This document shows positions 1 to 8,277 of a stretch of DNA of 64,000 bases, one piece after another (position 1 is the stretch's first letter; each line of letters opens with the position of its first letter). Both the position numbers and the translations under genes were made by a program. The DNA is taken from NCBI RefSeq assembly GCF_007992175.1, contig NZ_BJZT01000004.1, forward strand, positions 45,447-109,446, given 5' to 3'. Source of the DNA: Methylobacterium haplocladii (GTDB lineage: Bacteria; Pseudomonadota; Alphaproteobacteria; Rhizobiales; Beijerinckiaceae). Under the pieces are notes generated by a model. It did not search any database. It had not been told where the DNA came from and saw only the letters and a list, made by a program, of their open reading frames with translations.

Positions 1-930
1 GCGACCCGCGACGAACTGGTTGGCTTTGCCCGTGAATTCGACCCGCAGCCCTTCCACCTCGACGAGGCGGCGGCGAAGGCGACCTTCGTCGGTACGCTGA
101 TCGGCTCGGGCTGGCAGACCGCCTGCTTCGGCATGCGTCTCCTCCATCGCGACGCCTTTCGCGGACACACCTCGATGGGTTCGCCCGGGATCGACGAGTT
201 GCGCTGGCTCCGCCCCGTGCTGCCGGGAGACACGCTGCGGGCGCGGATCGTCGTCGAGGAGACCCGCGTCTCGGCCTCGAAGCCCGATCGCGGCTTCGTC
301 CGCTTCATGATGACGGTTCTCGGCGCACGCGACGAGCGCGTGATGACACAGGCCTTCACGGTCATCTTCGCCCGGCGAGGCGCAGAGCCGATGGCGCCGC
401 GCAGCGTCGTGCCGGCTACGGCATCGGAGCCGGTGCCCGAAGGCGACGACGCCGTCCTGCTGCCATTCCTCGGCGAAGCCGAGATCGGCGCGGTGCGCGA
501 TCTCGGCCGATACCGTTTCGAGCCCGACGCGATCATGGACTTCGCAAAAGCCTATGATCCGCAGGATTTCCATACCGACCCGAAACGCGCGGAAAGAACG
601 CATTTCGGCGGCCTCTGCGCCTCCGGCTGGCACACGGCCGCAATCTGGATGAAGCGCCTTCACGCGACTTGGGCACGGGACATGGCGCTGACCGCGCGTT
701 CAGGCCCGGTGCCGCAACTCGGACCCTCGCCAGGATTCAAGGACATGCGCTGGCTGCGCCCGGTCTATGCCGGCGACACCATCCGCTACGCGACCCGGCT
801 CGTTGCCGCGCGTGCCTCGTCCTCACGCCCCGGCTGGGGCGTGGCAAGCCACCACAACACCGCCGAGAATCAACACGGTGAGCCGGTCTTCGAATTTACC
901 GGTTCGGTGTTCTGGCAATGGTCGGCCTGA
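1..930 (+). CDS. MaoC-like double-hotdog dehydratase/acyltransferase-fold protein (5' end cut off)
   Basis: The reading frame is open from base 1 and starts before the window; 309 residues are visible. It holds two hotdog-fold repeats. The first has the DPQPFH motif near residue 15, the second DPQDFH near residue 189, each followed by a glycine/serine-GWQ/H-T segment, as in MaoC/R-specific enoyl-CoA hydratases where the Asp and His act on the acyl thioester. Both repeats keep these residues. Family members hydrate enoyl-CoA esters or act on related thioesters; the substrate cannot be read from the sequence. A tautomerase gene starts 25 nt downstream on the same strand, so the two may share a transcript. 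The true start is outside the window. Confidence 0.85.
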   Translation, partial: ATRDELVGFAREFDPQPFHLDEAAAKATFVGTLIGSGWQTACFGMRLLHRDAFRGHTSMGSPGIDELRWLRPVLPGDTLRARIVVEETRVSASKPDRGFVRFMMTVLGARDERVMTQAFTVIFARRGAEPMAPRSVVPATASEPVPEGDDAVLLPFLGEAEIGAVRDLGRYRFEPDAIMDFAKAYDPQDFHTDPKRAERTHFGGLCASGWHTAAIWMKRLHATWARDMALTARSGPVPQLGPSPGFKDMRWLRPVYAGDTIRYATRLVAARASSSRPGWGVASHHNTAENQHGEPVFEFTGSVFWQWSA

Positions 931-955
931 CGTTTCACCTGCACGGAGAGAGCCC

Positions 956-1336
956 ATGCCCCTCGCACGCATCGATCTGGTCGAAGGCAAGTCGGCCGAG
1001 TACCGCCGCACGGTCGGCGAGGTGGTCTACGAAGCCATCGTCTCGGCGCTGGGTGCCCCGCAGGACGACCGCTTCCAGATCATCACCGAGCACCCCGCCG
1101 CAGACCTGATCGTCGACCCGACCTATCTCGGCATCCAGCGCACGCCCGACTGCATCGTGATCCAGCTCACGATGAACGCGGGCCGCACCGTCGAGCAGAA
1201 GAAGGCGTTCTACAAGCAGATCGCGGATGGCCTCCACGAACGCCTCGGCCAGCGCCGCGAGGACGTGTTCATCAACCTCGTCGAGGTGGTGAAGGAGAAT
1301 TGGTCGTTCGGGAATGGCGAGGCGCAGTACGCCTGA
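956..1336 (+). CDS. Tautomerase family protein (Tautomerase_2-like)
   Basis: This 126-residue protein begins Met-Pro, so after Met removal the Pro would be the catalytic N-terminal base of the tautomerase superfamily. At about 126 residues it is twice the length of 4-oxalocrotonate tautomerase subunits and fits the longer Tautomerase_2 group, which also shares the C-terminal ENWSFGNGEAQY segment. The start is supported by GGAGAG 9 nt upstream and by the need for Pro2. Members convert enol and keto forms of small acids; the substrate is unknown. It follows the MaoC gene by 25 nt and is followed by a long inverted repeat. Confidence 0.88.
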   Translation: MPLARIDLVEGKSAEYRRTVGEVVYEAIVSALGAPQDDRFQIITEHPAADLIVDPTYLGIQRTPDCIVIQLTMNAGRTVEQKKAFYKQIADGLHERLGQRREDVFINLVEVVKENWSFGNGEAQYA

Positions 1337-1663
1337 TGTTTTTGGAATAGCGCTTTCGTCACTGCGAGCGCAGCGAAGCAACCCAGGGCCATACCCGCGA
1401 CGCAGGTTCGTTGGCCCTGGGTTGCTTCGGCTTTGCCTCGTGATGAACGGCTGAGCATGAACCGCACGATGTCCGAACGCATCCGCCGGTAAGCCTTCGA
1501 TAGCGCATACCATCGCAGACGCGACCAATCCCGGCACTCCCCCAAATCGGCGCCGCCGCGACGGACCGCTACCAGCCGTACCAAGCGCAGTTCATCAATC
1601 GCAGGCGGAACCGACGCAGACTGTAAGATCGCGGCTCAAAGCATGCTGCGGTCGCTCGTGTGC
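1337..1663. other. Convergent intergenic spacer holding inverted repeat A1
   Basis: This 327-nt spacer lies between the 3' end of the tautomerase gene and the 3' end of the permease gene on the opposite strand. I see no credible gene. Its first third is an inverted repeat (listed separately); the rest has no structure I recognise. No ATP-binding subunit for the neighbouring transporter is hidden here. Confidence 0.7.
1357..1446. repeat. Palindromic intergenic repeat A1
   Basis: Two imperfect inverted arms of about 33 nt (1359-1391 and 1410-1445) share a perfect 17-nt core, gaagcaacccagggcca and its complement, around a short central spacer. The outer arm has the gcgagcgcagcgaagc-type sequence also seen at 32703-32801 and 49206-49301. 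The transcript would fold into a long hairpin. It sits between convergent gene ends, so it could also stop or stabilise transcripts from both sides. Confidence 0.85.
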
Positions 1664-2395
1664 TCATCGCCGGAGCAATCCGGCTGCAGCCAGCATCAGT
1701 GCGTCGCAGAGGAAAGCCAGCGCGGCCGTCGCGCCGGCGCCTTGCAGCATCGTCACGAGGTTCTGGTTCTGCAGGCCGGCGACGATCGGGGTGCCAAGGG
1801 TCGAGGCACCGGCCAGCGCGCCGACGGCGGCGGTGGCGATCGACAGTACGAGGGCGATGCGCAGCGTATCGAGGATGCCGGCACCGGCCAGCGGTAGTTC
1901 CACCTGCGTCAGCACTTGACGCGGCGTCAGGCCGATGGCGAAGCCGGCTTCTCGCGCCTCGGGGGAGACCGCCTCGATGGCTCCGACCGTACCGCGCAGA
2001 GTCGGCATGACGCCGTAGGCGACGAGGGCCAGCAGCGTCGGCGGCCCTCCGAAGCCGAGCACCGGCAACGCCAGCGCGACCACCACCACGGGGGGCACCG
2101 CCTGCGCCAGGGCGGCGGCGGTGTCGATGCCGCCGCGCAAGCCCCTGGCGCCTCGGCGCGTCGCCAGGATGCCGAGCCCGACGCCGAGGCAACCGACGAT
2201 GGCGAGGCCGGTCCCGGCGAGGACGAGGTGATGCGCGCCGAGTTCGATCAGTCGCCCGGCGCTCAAAGGCCGCCGCACCGAATCTCCCAGGAGACCGGCG
2301 ATCGCCTTCGCCACGTCGGGATGGCTGAGGACGGCAAGCGCCAGGCCGACCACGAGCGGGCCGACGACGGGCTGCAGGCGGTGAGAATGGCTCAT
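1664..2395 (-). CDS. ABC transporter permease, osmoprotectant/glycine-betaine type (YehW/OpuCB-like)
   Basis: The protein has 243 residues, typical of the short permease of Osm/Yeh-type quaternary-amine importers. It has several hydrophobic membrane segments and a binding-protein-dependent permease EAA region near residues 150-180 (SPEAREAGFAIGLT followed by QVELPLAGAG), where an ATPase would dock. Its ATG overlaps the stop of the longer permease gene by 4 nt, so the two are probably translated together. It is the last gene of the minus-strand operon. No ATPase gene follows. Confidence 0.88.
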   Translation of the reverse strand: MSHSHRLQPVVGPLVVGLALAVLSHPDVAKAIAGLLGDSVRRPLSAGRLIELGAHHLVLAGTGLAIVGCLGVGLGILATRRGARGLRGGIDTAAALAQAVPPVVVVALALPVLGFGGPPTLLALVAYGVMPTLRGTVGAIEAVSPEAREAGFAIGLTPRQVLTQVELPLAGAGILDTLRIALVLSIATAAVGALAGASTLGTPIVAGLQNQNLVTMLQGAGATAALAFLCDALMLAAAGLLRR

Positions 2396-3576
2396 CCGTG
2401 CCACCGCTGCCGCACCCGGTTCTCCAGGAGACTCAAGGCCCGCTCGACGATCAACGATATTCCGATCACGGGGAGCGCCCCGAGCAGGATCAGGTCGGGC
2501 GCGAACTGCGACATGCCGTCGAAGACGATGCCGCCGAGGCCTCCGGCGCCGACGAGGGCGCCGAGCGTTGCGAGGCCGATGCTCTGCACGCTCGCCACCC
2601 GCAGCGCTCCGACGAGGATCGGTGCTCCAAGGGGCAGGCGCACGTCGCGAAGCGTCTGATGCGACGTCAGGCCGATCGCCCTGGCCGCGTCGATGGTGGC
2701 GGGATCCGGCGCGCGCAACGCGCCCTCCAGGCCGCGCCAGAGTGGCAGAAGCAGATAGGCCGCGACGGCCAGGATTGCCGGGCCAGGGCCGAGCGCCGAC
2801 AGGCCGGCCGAGCGCATAGCCGGGAATGCCGTCAGCAGGCCCGAGGTGAGCGCTACCAGTCCACCGAGCAACGCCACAGCCGGCACCACCTGCAAGCCGT
2901 TGACGGCGATCTCGACCGCGCCGCGGCCAGGACGCCACGCATAGAGCAGCACGCAGCCCAGGGCCGAGAGGGCGACGGCGGTCGCGGACAGGATCAGGTG
3001 TTGGATCACGGCGGCACGAACGCTCCCGGCGCGTGCCCGATACTCCATCGCAAGGGAGAGCCCGTCGAAGGCCCCCGAGGCATAGAGCAGTACGAACCCT
3101 GCCATCAGGGCCGCAAGGGTCAGCCAACCGGAGCCCGGCATGCGCACCCTGGCCGCCGCGGCAGCGACGAGTCCGGACAGCAGAAGCAGCCCGACCCAGC
3201 TCCCCGAGGCAAGCCGGGCGCGGGCGGCCGGCGGCTGCCCGGCGACGAGATCGGCTGCGGCCGCGCCGAGCCCGGCGGCAAGCAGCATCAGCGCGGCCGA
3301 GAACGCCGCCAGCGCCGCAAACGCCACCACACGTGAGCGACCGGCTCCCTGCAGGAGACCGCCGAGCAGGCAGAGACCGACCACGAGCCAGCCCCGGCTC
3401 CCGAGCGCCGCCACAGCCGAGACGGGCGTGCCGACGACGAGCCGGTTCGCGGCGATTTGGAGAAGCGGTAGCCCGCCCGCGATGCCGAAACACGCCGCGG
3501 CGATGACGACCAGCGGTATTGCGTCGGCCACCGTTCGCCCGGCCGGCGCAGTCATTTGCCCCGCGAAGACCCTCAT
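2392..3576 (-). CDS. ABC transporter permease with extended N-terminal membrane region (YehY-like)
   Basis: The protein has 394 residues. The first half is a set of extra hydrophobic segments; the second half, from about residue 185, is a standard binding-protein-dependent permease domain with the EAA-type loop (DAARAIGLT, then DVRLPLGAP). This long-permease form matches YehY of the Yeh/OsmU importers. It overlaps the binding-protein gene upstream and the short permease downstream by 4 nt each. In enteric yehZYXW the ATPase YehX lies between the two permease genes; here they overlap directly, so that gene is missing from the expected place. Confidence 0.87.
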   Translation of the reverse strand: MRVFAGQMTAPAGRTVADAIPLVVIAAACFGIAGGLPLLQIAANRLVVGTPVSAVAALGSRGWLVVGLCLLGGLLQGAGRSRVVAFAALAAFSAALMLLAAGLGAAAADLVAGQPPAARARLASGSWVGLLLLSGLVAAAAARVRMPGSGWLTLAALMAGFVLLYASGAFDGLSLAMEYRARAGSVRAAVIQHLILSATAVALSALGCVLLYAWRPGRGAVEIAVNGLQVVPAVALLGGLVALTSGLLTAFPAMRSAGLSALGPGPAILAVAAYLLLPLWRGLEGALRAPDPATIDAARAIGLTSHQTLRDVRLPLGAPILVGALRVASVQSIGLATLGALVGAGGLGGIVFDGMSQFAPDLILLGALPVIGISLIVERALSLLENRVRQRWHG

Positions 3577-4565
3577 CGCGGAACACCGATCTCGGCCAGA
3601 TAGGCCCGCGCCACGGCCTCGGCGGTCTCGCCCTCGACGGTGATCCGCGCGTTGAGGCGGCGCAGGGTATCCGCGTCGAGCCGCGCGAAGACGCGTGCCA
3701 GTGCCTCGCGGATCTGCGGATACCGGGCCAGCGTGTCGGCGCGGATCACGGGCGCGACCTCGTAGACGATCTGAGCGGCCTTCGGGTCGGTCATCACGGT
3801 GAGGTCGAGGGCAGCGAGCGCACCGTCGGTGCCGTAGACCATGCCGGCATCGACACCGCTGATGCCCTCCGCCGCCGCCCGTGCCGTCACGGCGGTATCG
3901 CCGCCGGGCAGGCTGATGATCCGGTTCCTCGGCATGGTGAACCCATAGGCCGCCTCGAAGGAGGGCAACGCCGCCGGACTCTCGACGAATTCCGTCGAGG
4001 CCGCGAGGGTGATCAGGCCACGGCGCACCGCGCCCGCAAAATCCGTCATGGAGACGAGACCGTATTCGCGGGCCACGCTGCCGCGCACCGCAATGAGCCA
4101 GGTGTTGTTGGCGGGTGCCGGCTTCAGCCAGACGAGGCCGCGCTCTCCGTCGAGGTCCCGGATTCGCGCGTAGCCCCCCTCACCCGTCTTCCAGACCGGA
4201 TCGGTCTCGGTGCCCGAGAAGAAGGCACCGTTGCCTGTGTATTCCGGATAGAGGTCGATCTCGCCCGAGAGCAGTGCCGAGCGCACGATCAGCGTCGGCC
4301 CCAGGCCGAACTTGCGCACGACGGTGAGCCCAAGGCCTTCGAAGACCAGGGCGATCAGGTTGCCGATCAGCGCGCCTTCGGTGTCGCTCTTCGAGGCCAC
4401 GACGACGGGCCGCTGCGGGCCGGCCGTCAGCGGCCGAACGTCAGCGATCGCGAACAGGCCGAGGCCCATCACAAGGCGGCGGCGCGTAGCATCTGCACCG
4501 CAATCCGGCAGACCGCGCCGCGCCGGTGGTGGCCGGCGCGCAACGAATGTATCGCCTCGTAACAT
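3573..4565 (-). CDS. Glycine-betaine/osmoprotectant ABC transporter substrate-binding protein (OpuAC family)
   Basis: The mature part begins near PVVVASKSDTEGALIG and contains the GEIDLYPEYTG motif typical of OpuAC-family periplasmic receptors for quaternary amines. A twin-arginine-like RRR plus hydrophobic stretch precedes it, suggesting an exported protein. I chose the ATG at 4565 (330 residues), which puts the signal sequence about 28 residues in; an in-frame ATG at 4646 would add 27 residues of unlikely sequence. It is the first gene of the operon with the two permeases. The ligand (betaine, choline or other) cannot be read from the sequence. Confidence 0.87.
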   Translation of the reverse strand: MLRGDTFVARRPPPARRGLPDCGADATRRRLVMGLGLFAIADVRPLTAGPQRPVVVASKSDTEGALIGNLIALVFEGLGLTVVRKFGLGPTLIVRSALLSGEIDLYPEYTGNGAFFSGTETDPVWKTGEGGYARIRDLDGERGLVWLKPAPANNTWLIAVRGSVAREYGLVSMTDFAGAVRRGLITLAASTEFVESPAALPSFEAAYGFTMPRNRIISLPGGDTAVTARAAAEGISGVDAGMVYGTDGALAALDLTVMTDPKAAQIVYEVAPVIRADTLARYPQIREALARVFARLDADTLRRLNARITVEGETAEAVARAYLAEIGVPR

Positions 4566-4779
4566 CAGGGGCCGAACGTTCTCATCCAGGGGGCCTTCCT
4601 GCGCTTGACACGCCCGGCATAACAGGCGACGGCTCCGATCGCTCATGTACGATCTTCATCGTCGCGGGCGCCCTAGGTGCCTCGTTCCCGGCACGTCTCG
4701 CACGACAATCCGATTCAAGACCGCGTCCGGCGCGGCACCGTTCCGTCACCGGGACGAATCGAAGGGAAGACCATTCGGC

Positions 4780-5169
4780 GTGAGCGCGGAACCCAACGAG
4801 GACGTCCTCAAAGGCGCACGGGTGCTGGTCGTCGAGGACGAGGCTGCCATCTCGATGCTGCTCGAGGACATGCTGGACGATTTCGGCTGTGAGATCGTCG
4901 GCCCCGCCGCCCGTCTCTCCACCGCCCTCGAGATGGCTCAGAAGGAGACTTTCGTCGTCGCGATCCTCGACGTGAACGTCGCTGGCGAGCCGATCTATCC
5001 GGTGGCCGAGGCGATCGTTCAACGCGGCCTGCCATTGGTCTTCTCGACAGGCTATGGCGGAGCCGGCATCCGCGAGCCTTTCCGGGATCGCCCCGTGGTG
5101 CAGAAGCCGTTCAGTCAGGCCGACCTCAAGCGTACTCTGATCTCCGCGATCAGCGCCGCCAGGGGCTGA
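4780..5169 (+). CDS. Single-domain response regulator (receiver only)
   Basis: This 129-residue protein is a lone receiver domain: acidic pocket E19/D20, phospho-acceptor D64 in ILDVNVAG, and conserved K109 in QKPF. No output domain follows, so it would act by protein contact or as a phosphate shuttle or sink. I chose the GTG at 4780 because a purine-rich gaagggaaga lies just upstream and the receiver fold begins 12 residues later; the frame is open to an ATG at 4645, but that sequence does not look coding. No kinase is adjacent. Such stand-alone receivers are common in Methylobacterium and relatives. Confidence 0.85.
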   Translation: MSAEPNEDVLKGARVLVVEDEAAISMLLEDMLDDFGCEIVGPAARLSTALEMAQKETFVVAILDVNVAGEPIYPVAEAIVQRGLPLVFSTGYGGAGIREPFRDRPVVQKPFSQADLKRTLISAISAARG

Positions 5170-5531
5170 GCCTTCGGATTCTGGTTCGATCATTCCGAGG
5201 CTCGCCATTGGCGACGGCCGGGAAGACATTTGTACGACGACATCGGACATCGCGTCGCGATGGGGCCGACCCCGTTCGTGCCGTGCATCGGGTGCCGGTG
5301 AGACGCACTGACCGTCAGCGGGATATGCACCGCTTCGTCGGTTCATCGCCGCTTCCAGGAATCGACCGTCGCCGGGGTGTTCGCAGCATTTTTGCTGCTC
5401 GTCTCCGCTCATGGTTACCGCATCACCCTCCCGCGAAACCGAATTCCACTTTCCCGCACCATGCTCTAGAAGCCGGCCGACCTTCAGATTTCACTAGGAG
5501 GGCGGCCTTGCCCGCCCGTGGGGAGCCTTCG
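5170..5531. other. Spacer and leader region before pyrH
   Basis: The 362-nt spacer has no convincing gene. Near 5440-5470 it contains gaattccacttt...atgctctag, which I recall as a recurring upstream motif in Hyphomicrobiales genomes, and a small hairpin (gggcgg 5500-5505, ccgccc 5512-5517) just before the pyrH ribosome-binding site ggggag. The pyrH promoter probably lies here. Confidence 0.5.
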
Positions 5532-6254
5532 ATGCCGGAGACGACGCCGTTTCGCCGCGTGCTCGTGAAACTCTCCGGGGAGGCCCTGGCGGCCCCCGAC
5601 GGCTACTGGCTGCATCCCCAGACACTCGCTGCAATGGCCGAAGATATCGGTCGCGTCGTCGAGCAAGGCATCGAGATCGCGGTGGTGGTCGGCGGCGGCA
5701 ACCTGATCCGCGGAGCGCGCATCTCGCAGGCAGGCTGGATCGACCGCGCGACCGGCGACTCGCTCGGCATGATGGCCACCGTCATGAACTCGCTCGCCAT
5801 CGAGACCGCGCTGAACGCGGCCGGTGTCCCCGCCCGCACCATGTCGGCGGTCTCGATGCCGACGATCTGCGAGACCTATGCCCGCCAGCCGGCGCTGCAC
5901 CACCTCGACAAGGGACAGGTCGTGGTACTCGCCGGCGGCACCGGCAACCCCTTTTTCACCACCGACACCGCCGCCGTGCTCCGCGCGGCCGAACTGCGTT
6001 GCGACGCAGTGCTCAAGGCCACCCAAGTCGACGGCGTCTATTCTGCCGATCCGAAGAAGGACCCGTCCGCGACCCGCTATGACCGCATCACCCATGACGA
6101 GGCCATCGCCCGCGATCTCAAGGTTATGGACACCGCCGCCTTCGCGCTGGCCCGCGAGAGCCGCCTCTCGATCGTCGTCGGCTCGATCCACGCGCCGTCT
6201 TCAATCGCAGCGATCCTGACCGGCGAGGCGCCCGCGACGCACGTCGTGCCCTGA
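5532..6254 (+). CDS. pyrH: UMP kinase
   Basis: The 240-residue protein phosphorylates UMP to UDP with ATP in the cytoplasm; the bacterial enzyme is a hexamer of the amino-acid-kinase fold. Diagnostic segments are VLVKLSGEAL at the N-terminus, the VVGGGNLIRG nucleotide loop near residue 58, and GTGNPFFTTDTAA near residue 138. The ATG is preceded by ggggag at a good distance; an upstream extension of the same frame lacks similarity to the family. It starts the pyrH-frr-cdsA-dxr-rseP-bamA-lpxD cluster. In many alphaproteobacteria rpsB-tsf precede pyrH; here they are 13 kb away on the other strand. Confidence 0.97.
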   Translation: MPETTPFRRVLVKLSGEALAAPDGYWLHPQTLAAMAEDIGRVVEQGIEIAVVVGGGNLIRGARISQAGWIDRATGDSLGMMATVMNSLAIETALNAAGVPARTMSAVSMPTICETYARQPALHHLDKGQVVVLAGGTGNPFFTTDTAAVLRAAELRCDAVLKATQVDGVYSADPKKDPSATRYDRITHDEAIARDLKVMDTAAFALARESRLSIVVGSIHAPSSIAAILTGEAPATHVVP

Positions 6255-6685
6255 AAGTACAGACGGATCGGCGCTCCGATCTGCACCGAGCATTTCTTCT
6301 TCCAGGCAATGGAAGGCGAACGGACGATGATCTCCGATCAACAGTGAAGTCTGGCCGCGACGATCGCCACAGCGGAATGGTCCTCCTTTCCGCGCGGACG
6401 GTGGAACGCCCCGCCTTCGAGGGCGGGATGGTCGGATTCACCGGACATTCCGAGCGCCTTCGCGGAACGCGACGCCAGCCGCTTCGTCGAGAAATCGGGC
6501 ATGGCCAATACCGAACCGAGAGAACACACGCGCCGCACCCGCAGCCGATCGTCCGAAGGCCGTGAAATGGCTGTTGCCGCACGCGAACGGCATTTGCGGC
6601 AGAATGTAATTTGGTTCATTCAGGCGCCTGAACGGGCCCCGGCGGCCCGGATCTCCCTTAAAGTTAGCGTCGGGACCTCCACAGC
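6255..6685. other. pyrH-frr intergenic region
   Basis: This is a 431-nt spacer without a credible gene. A short hairpin (gatcgg 6266-6271, ccgatc 6276-6281) follows the pyrH stop but has no T-tract. The last 80 nt before frr are GC-rich with a few A/T runs and could hold an frr promoter; I see no clear -35/-10 pair. Confidence 0.45.
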
Positions 6686-7252
6686 ATGGCCGCACTCCCC
6701 GAATTCGACCTCGACGACTTGAAGCGCCGTATGCAGGGCGCCGTCGCCTCATTGAGCAAGGATCTCGGCTCGCTACGCACGGGCCGGGCCACGCCCAGCA
6801 TCCTCGACCCGATCCAGGTCGACGCCTACGGCTCCGCGATGCCGATGGCGCAGGTCGCCACCGTGAGCGTGCCCGAGCCGCGCCTGCTCTCCATCTCGGT
6901 CTGGGACCGCTCCATGGTCACCGCTGTCGAGAAGGCGATCCGCGAATCCGACCTCGGCCTAAACCCGCAGACCGAGGGCCAGACGATCCGTCTGCGCATC
7001 CCCGAGATGAACGAGCAGCGCCGCAAGGAAATGGTCAAGGTCGCGCACAAATACGCGGAGGAATCCCGTGTCGCCGTACGCCATGTACGCCGCGACGGCC
7101 TCGATCACCTCAAGAAGCTCGAGAAGGACGGCGCCATCTCCGAGGACGACGAGAAGCGTCAGGCCGGCGATGTCCAGAAGGCCACAGACACCTTCATCGC
7201 CGAGGTCGACGGCGTGCTCGCCACGAAGGAGAAGGAGATCATGCAGGTTTGA
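6686..7252 (+). CDS. frr: Ribosome recycling factor
   Basis: The 188-residue protein matches the standard length of RRF, which with EF-G splits post-termination ribosomes. Family segments visible are [14 protein letters not shown] near residue 31, the PxPE...SISVWD strand near residue 70, and the C-terminal coiled-coil region rich in Lys and Glu ([19 protein letters not shown]). The ATG gives the full three-helix-bundle N-terminus. It lies between pyrH and cdsA. The usual next gene, uppS, is absent. Confidence 0.97.
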   Translation: MAALPEFDLDDLKRRMQGAVASLSKDLGSLRTGRATPSILDPIQVDAYGSAMPMAQVATVSVPEPRLLSISVWDRSMVTAVEKAIRESDLGLNPQTEGQTIRLRIPEMNEQRRKEMVKVAHKYAEESRVAVRHVRRDGLDHLKKLEKDGAISEDDEKRQAGDVQKATDTFIAEVDGVLATKEKEIMQV

Positions 7253-7372
7253 GATCCGCATGATCTTTTGCAGGCGGGCCGGCGGCCTTCTGCCGGACCC
7301 GAGGATCGGAAGAGGCGCTGTGAGCTGCACGCAAGGTGCCCATCGCACCGGCACGGCAATCTCAGAGCGCGG

Positions 7373-8266
7373 ATGCGTCGGATGATTGTGCCCGGCGATG
7401 CAGCGTCCTCCGGGGACCGGCGCAGCCCCTTCGCCTCTCGCGAATTCATGCTTCGGGTCGTGTCCGCAATCGTGCTGGGCGCCGTCGTGCTCGGCGCGCT
7501 CGTGGTCGGCGGCTGGCCGTTCGCATTGGTATGGCTGGCCGCGGGGATCGTTGGGGCCGGTGAATGGTTCACGATCAGCCGCACGGAACCTGTTCTGGCG
7601 CTGACCCTGACGAACGGCGCGGTGCTCGCCGCGTTGACCGTCGCCTTTTTCGCCGCCACGCCGCCCTGGCTCGTCGTCGGAATTTTCGCGGCCGGTCTCG
7701 CCGTCTTGCTGGTTCTGGCGCAGAGCGGAACCGCGCGTCTGAAGGCCGTCACCGGCCTTCTCGGCGGCATCATCATCGCCGCGGTGCCGACGGCACTCCG
7801 GGAGGATCCTGGGATCGGCCTCGTCGGCCCGGCCTGGATGTTCGCCGTGGTCTGGTCCACCGATATCGTCGCGTACTTTACCGGCCGCACCTTCGGCGGC
7901 CCGAAGCTGCTGCCGCGCGTCAGCCCGAAGAAGACCTGGTCCGGCGCCCTCGGCGGCCTCGCTGCGGGTACGCTTGCAGGTCTTACCGTCGTGCTGATCG
8001 CCCGCGACCACGGCTGGACTTCGCTGGCAGCCCTGTCGCTCCCGGCTGTCGCATTGGCAAGCGCTGCGGCCTCCATCGTCAGCCAAGCCGGAGACCTCTT
8101 CGAATCGGCGCTCAAGCGGCGCTACGGCGTGAAGGATTCGGGCCGGTCGATCCCAGGCCATGGCGGCGTAATGGATCGGCTCGATGGCTTCTTCGCCGTG
8201 GCGCTGCTGGTCGGGCTCTACCTGATCGTCCAAGCTATCCTGGCCCGCGGCACGCTGCCGGCCTGA
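7373..8266 (+). CDS. cdsA: Phosphatidate cytidylyltransferase (CDP-diglyceride synthase)
   Basis: This integral membrane enzyme makes CDP-diacylglycerol from phosphatidate and CTP for phospholipid synthesis. About eight hydrophobic segments are visible, and the C-terminal CdsA signature is intact (SALKRRYGVKDSG...IPGHGGVMDRLDG, near residues 247-275). The length from the ATG at 7373 is 297 residues; an ATG at 7382 is equally possible, while the frame back to 7268 is rich in Arg/His and unlikely. It starts 120 nt after frr and ends 11 nt before dxr, so it is probably cotranscribed with dxr. Confidence 0.94.
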   Translation: MRRMIVPGDAASSGDRRSPFASREFMLRVVSAIVLGAVVLGALVVGGWPFALVWLAAGIVGAGEWFTISRTEPVLALTLTNGAVLAALTVAFFAATPPWLVVGIFAAGLAVLLVLAQSGTARLKAVTGLLGGIIIAAVPTALREDPGIGLVGPAWMFAVVWSTDIVAYFTGRTFGGPKLLPRVSPKKTWSGALGGLAAGTLAGLTVVLIARDHGWTSLAALSLPAVALASAAASIVSQAGDLFESALKRRYGVKDSGRSIPGHGGVMDRLDGFFAVALLVGLYLIVQAILARGTLPA

Positions 8267-8277
8267 GGGGAAGAACC

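Noticed and set aside
1664..3586. A single minus-strand frame of 640 codons spanning both permease genes
   Set aside because: Only its last 243 codons (from 2395) read as a real permease; the earlier part is a shadow of the long permease, which lies in another frame with clear membrane-protein features.
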